This document shows positions 15,809 through 20,973 of a stretch of 20,973 nt of DNA, one piece after another. The stretch covers positions 1-20,973 of the forward strand of contig JAVBQI010000131.1 of the NCBI GenBank assembly GCA_031549145.1. The letters are read 5' to 3'. The notes beneath the pieces were generated by a model that made no database searches, had not been told where the DNA came from, and saw only the letters and a list, made by a program, of their open reading frames with translations. Origin of the DNA: JAVBSX01 sp031549145. GTDB taxonomy: Bacteria > Planctomycetota > Planctomycetia > Pirellulales > Thermoguttaceae. How positions within the stretch are numbered: position 1 is the first letter of the stretch; every line of letters begins with the position of its first letter. The position numbers were made by a program, and so were the translations under genes.

Positions 15809-16303
15809 TCAGTAAGCCGCTAAGTCGCTTTCAATTAACAGCACGACCGATTCGGCGGCGATCGCTTCTTCGCGACCGAGGGGGCCGACTTTTTCGCCGG
15901 TTTTCGCCGTGATCCCGATCTGGTCCGGCCTCAGCGAAAGGATTTCGGCGATCCGGTCGCGAATTCGCTCCTTGATCGGTCCGAGCTTCGGTCGTTCGGC
16001 GAAGACGATGCAATCGAGATTGACGATTTCCCAGCCGCGCTCGCGAACGAGCCGGTAAGCAATTTGCAACATTTCGGCGGAATCCCGGCCGCGGTTGGCC
16101 GGATCGGTGTCGGGAAACATCTCGCCGATATCTCCGAGCGAAGCGGCTCCGAGCAGTGCGTCGGTGATCGCGTGCAAGAGCACATCGGCGTCGCTATGTC
16201 CATGCAACGTTTGTGTGTGGGGAATGCGAATCCCGCCGAGAACCAGTTCGGTTCCCGGCACCAGCCGATGCGTGTCGTGTCCGAGGCCGATGCGAAAAGA
16301 CAT
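15809..16303 (-). CDS. ispF: 2-C-methyl-D-erythritol 2,4-cyclodiphosphate synthase
   Basis: Cytoplasmic enzyme of the MEP isoprenoid pathway. It cyclises CDP-methylerythritol 2-phosphate, releasing CMP. The 164-residue length is normal for the family. The zinc ligands are visible as D10 and H12 in GHDTHRL and H44 in VLLHAITDALLG, and the GHSDADVLLH signature is intact. The GDIGEMFPDTDP and TAKTGEKVGPLGREEAIAAE motifs of the substrate pocket and trimer interface are also present. The ATG at 16303 gives the standard N-terminus; a TTG two codons upstream is possible. No Shine-Dalgarno is seen. The gene starts 63 bases after the upstream fusion gene on the same strand, suggesting cotranscription with it and with nadE. 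No other MEP gene is in the window. Confidence 0.96.
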   Translation of the reverse strand: MSFRIGLGHDTHRLVPGTELVLGGIRIPHTQTLHGHSDADVLLHAITDALLGAASLGDIGEMFPDTDPANRGRDSAEMLQIAYRLVRERGWEIVNLDCIVFAERPKLGPIKERIRDRIAEILSLRPDQIGITAKTGEKVGPLGREEAIAAESVVLLIESDLAAY

Positions 16304-16366
16304 GTTCAAGGAGTTGGGAAATGCGGGAAGATGTTCGAGGAAAACATCGAATCACGGCTGTCATGT

Positions 16367-17722
16367 TCAAACAAGCTGCTCGCGGATCATGGTCGAGGAA
16401 ATGTCGTCGCAAAACTCCTCTTCCGAGACGGATTCGCAAAGGGTGCGCAGCATGTCCGGAATCGTGAGGGATTGCAGATTTTCGACACCGCCTTTCCAGG
16501 GACGGGCGAAAACGAGAAACCGGGAGCCGCAATAGGTGATCTGCCGCAGGATTTCCATTAAAATGCTGTGGTTGTCCCCATAGTATTTTTGCTCGCCGAT
16601 CCGCCGAAGGGTATCGGCCCCGACGAGAAACGTCGTATTCGGAAACAATTGCGCTTTGTCGATAAACCGGGTCGCCCGCGTCAGCCAAACGGCCTGCCCC
16701 GGGATCACCTTTTCAATACTCCCAAGCCGTTTTTCAATCTCCCGGTAATCCAACGGAGCCTTTTCGACGTTTTGAACCGCGATTTCCAAAGCGATGCTGC
16801 CGGCCAAACGGGCTTGCGCAAGCTCGATCATCCGAAGGTGCCCGTGATGCAACGGGTCGAACGAGCCGGCGAAAATATTCTGCATGTAGGCCGCTTCGGG
16901 CGAAAACGGCCGGTCGACCGAGATGAGCGGCTTGCCGATGTCCGAGATTTTTTTGACGCAAATTCTTTGGCCGGCGACGACCAGCACCGCGACCGCGTCC
17001 CCCATCAACAGCTCGATCCAAGCCTCATCGGCCAATGTCTGCCGGGCTTCGACCTGTTCCCCTTCGAGGAGCGGAATCTCGAATTCGAACGGAATTCCAT
17101 CCGCTTCCGCCAAAAACTTCAGGATAAAGTCCGCCGTCAGCCGCTCTTCCTCTTCCCGCGTTCGAGCCCCTTTGTTCAATTTCAGGAAATACTCCGAGGT
17201 CCGGTCGAACGTCTGGACGGCGATATGAAACCGATGATCCCCACGCTTGGGCCGGTCCGAAGCGAGCGAAGCCGTACAACCGATCCCGATGAGATTCGGA
17301 CACCACTTTTTGTCTTTGTACGAAATCGAAGAAGAGACGAACTCTTGACCATGAAACGAGCCGGTTCGAATATTATCGGTGATCCGCCGCCTGCGAATCG
17401 GGTCCCCCAGTTCGTCGAAAAGTTCGTTCTTTCCTTGAAATTCCAGGCTCTCCGCGACTTCCTGCCCCCGTTTGAAGCAGGTGATCGCCAATTGCCGGGC
17501 CGTTTGAGAGGAACAAAATTGAAGCGGTTTCTGTCCCAAAAACCGCGCGATCGCCCCTTCGGAATACGGAACGTGAGCTTCAAGCACGGTTCGCGTCGCT
17601 CCCGGCTCCGTCAAGAGATCGCTGATCGCGAGGCTCCCGCCGCCCGTCGCGGCCATAACCGTCTGCTTCCCCGAGGAATGCAACCGTCGGACCAACTCGA
17701 TACGTTTGAGGGGATCGGGCAT
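16367..17722 (-). CDS. CinA-like / NaMN adenylyltransferase-like fusion protein
   Basis: A 451-residue two-domain protein likely to act in NAD metabolism. Residues about 1-175 resemble the C-terminal amidase domain of CinA/PncC (MAATGGGSLAISDLL, LEAHVPYSEGAI, then IGIGCTAS and GDHRFHIAVQT). The catalytic Ser and Lys of active NMN deamidases appear as Ala and Ile. Residues about 280-451 are a nucleotidyltransferase of the NadD/NMNAT type with GSFDPLHHGH (286-295), FLVGADT and the closing ISSTMIR (441-447). The ATG at 17722 is preferred over the frame start at 17851 because it opens the conserved domain and follows a good extended -10. From memory the same architecture exists in plants (the At2g01220 type), where the protein also ends soon after ISST. 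It is first in the probable operon with ispF and nadE. Confidence 0.82.
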   Translation of the reverse strand: MPDPLKRIELVRRLHSSGKQTVMAATGGGSLAISDLLTEPGATRTVLEAHVPYSEGAIARFLGQKPLQFCSSQTARQLAITCFKRGQEVAESLEFQGKNELFDELGDPIRRRRITDNIRTGSFHGQEFVSSSISYKDKKWCPNLIGIGCTASLASDRPKRGDHRFHIAVQTFDRTSEYFLKLNKGARTREEEERLTADFILKFLAEADGIPFEFEIPLLEGEQVEARQTLADEAWIELLMGDAVAVLVVAGQRICVKKISDIGKPLISVDRPFSPEAAYMQNIFAGSFDPLHHGHLRMIELAQARLAGSIALEIAVQNVEKAPLDYREIEKRLGSIEKVIPGQAVWLTRATRFIDKAQLFPNTTFLVGADTLRRIGEQKYYGDNHSILMEILRQITYCGSRFLVFARPWKGGVENLQSLTIPDMLRTLCESVSEEEFCDDISSTMIREQLV

Positions 17723-17755
17723 GGGAAAAGGACAAAAGGTGGGTGATTTCAGCGA

Positions 17756-17778
17756 ATTCGTCGCTTTCGGCGACGAAT
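17756..17778 (-). promoter_or_regulatory. 9-bp hairpin at the 5' end of the fusion-gene transcript
   Basis: ATTCGTCGC (17756-17764) and GCGACGAAT (17770-17778) form a perfect stem around a 5-base loop. It sits just downstream of the candidate -10 box, so it would be near the very 5' end of the mRNA, about 34 bases before the ATG. It could stabilise the transcript or be an operator. Confidence 0.4.
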
Positions 17779-17782
17779 ATCG

Positions 17783-17791
17783 AGTATAGCA
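17783..17791 (-). promoter_or_regulatory. Extended -10 promoter for the NAD/ispF operon
   Basis: Minus-strand TGCTATACT matches an extended -10 element (TGN plus TATACT, five of six). No convincing -35 lies upstream, where a T-rich run is found. Transcription would start near 17776. Confidence 0.45.
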
Positions 17792-17880
17792 GAAACCCTC
17801 GAAAAAAAAAGGCTTGAGGAAAGAACAGCACAAATGGGTTGAATGGGTCATCGACGTTTATTGCCTGGGTTGTTCGTGTC

Positions 17881-17908
17881 TTGACCCTGATGATTTTTAC
17901 ACTAGAAT
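17881..17908 (+). promoter_or_regulatory. Sigma-70-like promoter for hisI
   Basis: TTGACC (17881-17886) and TAGAAT (17903-17908) each match five of six consensus bases, with a 16-base spacer. The start would be near 17915, about 70 bases before the hisI ATG. Confidence 0.5.
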
Positions 17909-17984
17909 TTTAGAGAGGTTTTTGTAGTCAGTTTCCAAAACACCGGTACCCGATGTGCTTGGGGTTCCCCTTATTTCAAAACTC

Positions 17985-18365
17985 ATGATTCGTCCCGATT
18001 TTCAAAAATGTGACGGCCTTTTGCCGGTGATCGCCCAAGACGTGCAAAGCGGCGATGTGTTGATGCTCGCCTATATGAACGAGGAAGCCTACGACGAAAC
18101 GCTTTCGAGCGGCCGGGCCGTTTACTTCAGTCGCTCGCGCAACAAACTTTGGCGCAAAGGGGAAGAAAGCGGCAACGTGCAGAAAGTGCATTCGATTTTC
18201 GTCGACTGCGACCGCGACACGCTCCTGATCAAAGTCGAGCAAATCGGCGGGGCCGCCTGTCACGAAGGTTACAAAAGCTGTTTTTTCCGGCAACTCACCC
18301 CCGAAGGGGTTAAAATCATCGGCGAACGGATTTTCGATCCGGCCCAGGTTTACAAGAAAAGCTGA
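17985..18365 (+). CDS. hisI: Phosphoribosyl-AMP cyclohydrolase
   Basis: Cytoplasmic enzyme of histidine biosynthesis (third step), opening the purine ring of phosphoribosyl-AMP. At 126 residues it is a monofunctional form without the HisE domain. The zinc cysteines C75, C92 and C99 lie in DCDRD and GGAACHEGYKSCFFR, and the acidic metal site is D74, D76 and D78. The LAYMNEEAY and SRSRNKLWRKGEESGN motifs are intact. The ATG at 17985 is chosen because it opens the conserved IRPDFQKCDGLLPVIAQD sequence; the ATG ten codons upstream adds a non-conserved tail. No other his gene is in the window, so it appears detached from any histidine operon. Confidence 0.96.
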   Translation: MIRPDFQKCDGLLPVIAQDVQSGDVLMLAYMNEEAYDETLSSGRAVYFSRSRNKLWRKGEESGNVQKVHSIFVDCDRDTLLIKVEQIGGAACHEGYKSCFFRQLTPEGVKIIGERIFDPAQVYKKS

Positions 18366-18388
18366 GACGGGTTCCCAAATCATTTAGC

Positions 18389-18466
18389 CGGTACTCCGCG
18401 CTCGATCGGTACTCCGCGCTCGATCGGTACTCCGCGCTTGATCGGTACTCCGCGCTTGATCGGTAC
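18389..18466 (+). repeat. 18-base tandem array (four units plus a partial fifth)
   Basis: The unit CGGTACTCCGCGCTYGAT is repeated exactly four times (18389-18460). Units 1-2 have CTCGAT and units 3-4 CTTGAT; a partial fifth reads CGGTAC. The array fills the gap between hisI and the M48 gene and ends 24 bases before its ATG. The unit contains the dispersed 13-base motif found at 4925-4937. Confidence 0.9.
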
Positions 18467-18490
18467 ATCACGTTTTCACGATTCAAACCA

Positions 18491-20461
18491 ATGGACTTTT
18501 TTCAGCACCAGGAGATTGCCCGCCGTCGAACGACGACGCTCGTCGTTTATTACATTCTCGCGCTGCTGGTCCTGATCGTCGCGTTTTACGCGCTGATCGT
18601 TCTCCTCGTCGTGTTGCTTAACGGGAACACCGAACGACCGTCGCCGAATTCGTATGCCGTCCGGTTGGAGCAAAACGCGTTTTTCGACCCGCTCCTCCTC
18701 CTCGGCACTTCGGCCGGGGTGATCCTGTTGGTCGGCGGAGCAAGTTGCCTGAAAACGATCGAGCTTTCCGCCGGCGGCGGCGACGCCGTCGCCGAACAAA
18801 TGGGGGGTCGGCTCATTTCGGGCTCGCCCGGAAACGCCCGCGAACGCCGGCTCCTCAACATCGTCGAGGAAATGTCGATCGCCTCGGGCATCAACATCCC
18901 GAACGTCTATGTTCTCGACCAGGAGGATCGAATCAACGCCTTTGCCGCCGGACTGACTCCGAACACGGCCGCGATCGGCATCACCCGAGGGTCGCTCGAA
19001 TACCTCGACCGGGACGAACTGCAAGGGGTCGTCGCCCACGAATTCAGTCATATTCTCAACGGCGACATGCGGATCAATCTCCGGCTGATCGGCATTCTTT
19101 TCGGACTGAACCTGCTCGTGATTCTCGGCTGGTTCGCCCTGCGGATGACGATGTATTCCAACTTGGGCGGCGGCCGGAGCAACGACCGCGACAAAAGCGG
19201 GGCGGCGATCCTCGTCGTTTGCCTGGTCCTCGGGCTTGGCTGTCTCGTGCTCGGGAGCATCGGCATGATTTTCAGCTCGCTCATTCAAGCGGCGATCTCT
19301 CGGCAGCGGGAGTATCTCGCCGACGCTTCGGCCGTGCAATTTACCCGCAATCCCGCCGGGATCGCCGGGGCACTCAAAAAAATCGGCTGTCCCAACGTCA
19401 GTTCCCGCATCACCAATGCTCATGCGGTCGAAGCGAGTCATATGTTTATCGCCAATGTTTTCGGGATTGGTTCCTTCTCGAATTTAATGGCGACGCATCC
19501 GCCGCTCGCCGATCGGATCAAACGAATCGACCCGTCGTTCAACGGTCGCTTTCCGGAAGAAATTCGCCCGGTCGCGGCGACAACCGAAGAACCGGCGAAA
19601 AAAACGGCGCCCAGTGCTGCCGGTTCGGTGCTGCCGGGCAACCCGTTCCCGATCAACCCGGCCCAAGCGATGGGACGGTTCGGCCAAATCGATTTCGGGC
19701 AACTGGCCGTTGCGGCGGCATTGCTCGAATCGATTCCGCCGACCGTGCAGACGGCGCTCGCCCAGCCGTTCGGGGCGAGAGCGGTGCTGTACGCGATGTT
19801 GCTGAGCGATCAGGACGAGGTCCGACGGCGGCAGCTCACCGCGCTTTCCGCGAATCTGGAGAAACCGTGTTTCGATTTGACGACGGCGCTTGCCGGGACG
19901 CTAAAGCATTTTCCGGCCTCGTCCCGCGTTTCGCTGGTTCAAAAAGCGTTGCCCCCTTTGCGGACTTTGTCGTTGCAGCAATACACGCTCTTTCGGAAGA
20001 ACGTCGAAACCCTCGTCGCGGCGGACGGGCAGATTGATTTGTTCGAATACACGCTCCGGGGACTGTTGCTGAACGATTTGGACATTCATTTTGGATTAAT
20101 CAAGCCGCTTTCGGTTCAGTATTCCAATCTCAACGCCTTGACCGAGCCGTTTGTGCTCGTCCTTTCTTTTTTGGCCTATGCGGGCAACGACGATCCGGCG
20201 GAAATCCGCAAGGCGTTCGAAGCCGGCCGGACCGATGCCGGAATCGACGGGTCGCTCTTGCCGCCGACTTCGTGTACGTTCGCCGGATTTGACACGTCGC
20301 TCAAGAAGTTGGCCGTGAGCACTCCGGCGATCAAAAAGCAACTCTTGAGCGCCGCTTTGTGCTGCATCGCGGCCGACGGCACGATCACCCCGCGCGAGGG
20401 AGAGCTGGTCCGCGCGATCGCCGCAACGCTCGGCTGCCCCATGCCGCCGTTCGGGGGATAA
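18491..20461 (+). CDS. M48 family membrane metalloprotease with TerB-like C-terminal region
   Basis: A zinc protease of the HtpX/Ste24 type, likely cleaving misfolded or specific membrane proteins. Of 656 residues, the first half is the protease. It has membrane helices at about 17-43 and 61-80, the VVAHEFSHILNGD site with H183, E184 and H187, two further helices (about 196-217 and 232-258), and the third zinc ligand E274 in REYLADASAVQFTRNP. The classic ATHPPLADRI segment follows. The second half (about 400-656) is a helical extension ending in AADGTITPREGELVRAIAATLG, resembling TerB-like domains; a similar AADGQIDLFE element occurs earlier. HtpX alone is only about 290 residues, so this is the long M48 form. 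The MDFFQHQEIARRRT start is typical. No ribosome binding site is visible. Confidence 0.92.
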   Translation: MDFFQHQEIARRRTTTLVVYYILALLVLIVAFYALIVLLVVLLNGNTERPSPNSYAVRLEQNAFFDPLLLLGTSAGVILLVGGASCLKTIELSAGGGDAVAEQMGGRLISGSPGNARERRLLNIVEEMSIASGINIPNVYVLDQEDRINAFAAGLTPNTAAIGITRGSLEYLDRDELQGVVAHEFSHILNGDMRINLRLIGILFGLNLLVILGWFALRMTMYSNLGGGRSNDRDKSGAAILVVCLVLGLGCLVLGSIGMIFSSLIQAAISRQREYLADASAVQFTRNPAGIAGALKKIGCPNVSSRITNAHAVEASHMFIANVFGIGSFSNLMATHPPLADRIKRIDPSFNGRFPEEIRPVAATTEEPAKKTAPSAAGSVLPGNPFPINPAQAMGRFGQIDFGQLAVAAALLESIPPTVQTALAQPFGARAVLYAMLLSDQDEVRRRQLTALSANLEKPCFDLTTALAGTLKHFPASSRVSLVQKALPPLRTLSLQQYTLFRKNVETLVAADGQIDLFEYTLRGLLLNDLDIHFGLIKPLSVQYSNLNALTEPFVLVLSFLAYAGNDDPAEIRKAFEAGRTDAGIDGSLLPPTSCTFAGFDTSLKKLAVSTPAIKKQLLSAALCCIAADGTITPREGELVRAIAATLGCPMPPFGG

Positions 20462-20550
20462 GAGGTTCTGACACATTTTTCTCCCTCTGCCGGACAGTTT
20501 TTTGTCATCGTCTGCCATTTTGGCAATTTGCGCTACAAATTTAACAAGAA

Positions 20551-20569
20551 CGTGCGTACAGCCTGCACG
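20551..20569. promoter_or_regulatory. Inverted repeat upstream of the sigma-54 promoter
   Basis: CGTGC (20551-20555) and GCACG (20565-20569) flank a 9-base centre, about 60 bases before the expected start site. The location suits an enhancer-binding-protein site, but single short arms like this also occur by chance. Confidence 0.25.
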
Positions 20570-20596
20570 CTTTGGCAATTTTTGGCGTATTTTTCA

Positions 20597-20612
20597 TTGG
20601 CACAAATTTTGC
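20597..20612 (+). promoter_or_regulatory. Sigma-54 (-24/-12) promoter
   Basis: TTGGCACAAATTTTGC has GG at 20599-20600 and GC at 20611-20612 with exactly 10 bases between them, and matches the TGGCAC-N5-TTGC consensus throughout. Transcription would start near 20624, about 48 bases before an ATG with a strong ribosome site. Use would need RpoN and an enhancer-binding protein. Confidence 0.6.
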
Positions 20613-20671
20613 GGCTTATGCGTGTTGGGTAGTGTCTTTAGATTCAGCCAACCAGCTTGAAGGAGACCGCT

Positions 20672-20716
20672 ATGAAAAAGGCCGTTTCAAAGAAAACTCC
20701 AGGGCTTCGAAGCTGA
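20672..20716 (+). CDS. 14-residue reading frame behind the sigma-54 promoter, possibly a gene remnant
   Basis: The frame encodes MKKAVSKKTPGLRS. It has the best ribosome binding site in the window (GAAGGAGA, 6 bases before the ATG) and follows the sigma-54 promoter by about 48 bases. It stops just before a REP-like hairpin. It may be a small basic peptide, a leader, or the 5' stub of a gene whose body was replaced by repeat DNA. Nothing identifies a function. Confidence 0.35.
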   Translation: MKKAVSKKTPGLRS

Positions 20717-20721
20717 GGGTG

Positions 20722-20746
20722 AAAAAAGGTGTCAGGAACCTTTTTT
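20722..20746 (+). repeat. REP-like palindrome, possible terminator
   Basis: AAAAAAGGT (20722-20730) and ACCTTTTTT (20738-20746) form a perfect inverted repeat around GTCAGGA. The string GGTGTCAGGAACC is one I recall next to REP-associated tyrosine transposases, and a degenerate opposite-strand copy lies at 20465-20481. The final run of T after the stem would also let it end transcription from the sigma-54 promoter. Confidence 0.5.
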
Positions 20747-20973
20747 TCCTTTATTGAGCTAATGATAAAATTTGAACCATTCGAAATAACAACCCGAAAC
20801 GAAGCATCGCATCGTGAGGGTTGATAGGGACTAAAATTTCTAATCTTTTCGTATTTTGAGGGGCGATTTTTTGGTTCCGCCGAGTGAAGCGGCGACGAAG
20901 AGGTTCGTCAACCAACAGTCGCTGTAACGCTTGCCGTTCAATCGCTCCGCCGCACAACTCGCCCCCTCGTTTT

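Larger units (their letters stand above)
20462..20973. other. Gene-poor right end with regulatory and repeat elements
   Basis: After the M48 stop come a degenerate repeat-like string, GGTTCTGACACATTTTT (20465-20481), several TTGGCAATTT copies, an inverted repeat, a sigma-54 promoter, a 14-codon frame and a REP-like hairpin. From about 20750 to the edge two minus-strand frames are open to the right boundary. One stops at 20840-20842 after a segment with ERLNGKRYSDCWLTNLF. The other stops at 20751-20753. I cannot recognise either, so a gene 3' end cut by the edge is possible but unproven. Confidence 0.4.

Noticed and set aside
18389..18466. CRISPR array
   Set aside because: The units are contiguous 18-mers without spacers, and no cas gene is near.
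1..20973. tRNA, rRNA or intact transposase genes
   Set aside because: I found no cloverleaf, rRNA-like segment or transposase motif on either strand; mobile-DNA signs are limited to short non-coding repeats.

Overview
The window looks like a chromosomal segment of a planctomycete (Planctomycetota, probably a Pirellulales-type lineage). The reasons are protein architectures typical of that phylum: a hydrazine-synthase-alpha-like diheme protein with a LamG head, a secreted protein with a CX4CH planctomycete-type cytochrome module, a giant secreted vWA protein with a secretin-like tail, and a fused CinA-like/NadD-like protein. Ribosome binding sites are weak or missing at many genes, and the spacers are long and filled with short dispersed repeats. 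The lineage call is inference from protein content; there is no rRNA in the window.

Layout. Positions 1-1295 (minus) hold most of ribonuclease Y, cut by the left edge. A spacer of about 730 bases without a supported gene follows, ending in a strong hairpin terminator. Positions 2128-3159 (minus) encode an SAM-dependent O-methyltransferase. Two plus-strand genes for exported proteins follow: 3437-4909 (CX4CH protein) and 5375-9451 (1358-residue vWA protein with a Gly-Gly-Met tract). Convergent to them, 9669-13421 (minus) encodes an exported LamG/beta-propeller/diheme protein. Upstream of it on the same strand lies a probable NAD and isoprenoid operon, transcribed from about 17776 down to 13748: CinA-like/NaMN adenylyltransferase-like fusion, ispF, nadE. 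Divergent from it is hisI (17985-18365, plus), then an M48 membrane protease with a TerB-like tail (18491-20461, plus). The right end is a gene-poor stretch with a near-perfect sigma-54 promoter, a 14-codon reading frame and a REP-like hairpin.

How the genes fit together. Two of the three genes in the 13748-17722 block belong to the last steps of NAD synthesis. The adenylyltransferase-like domain would make NAD or deamido-NAD, and NadE would amidate deamido-NAD. Both carry decayed amide-hydrolysing domains: the CinA-like half lacks the Ser/Lys of active NMN deamidases, and the NadE glutaminase half lacks its nucleophilic cysteine. The three exported proteins (3437, 5375 and 9669) suggest an outer-compartment theme with haem and vWA adhesion, but no shared operon links them.

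Repeats are the other theme. Two 93-base copies of a GC-hairpin element flank nadE. Two inverted 24-base copies of another motif bracket the diheme gene. A 13-base motif recurs at three spacers and is amplified as an 18-base tandem array before the M48 gene.
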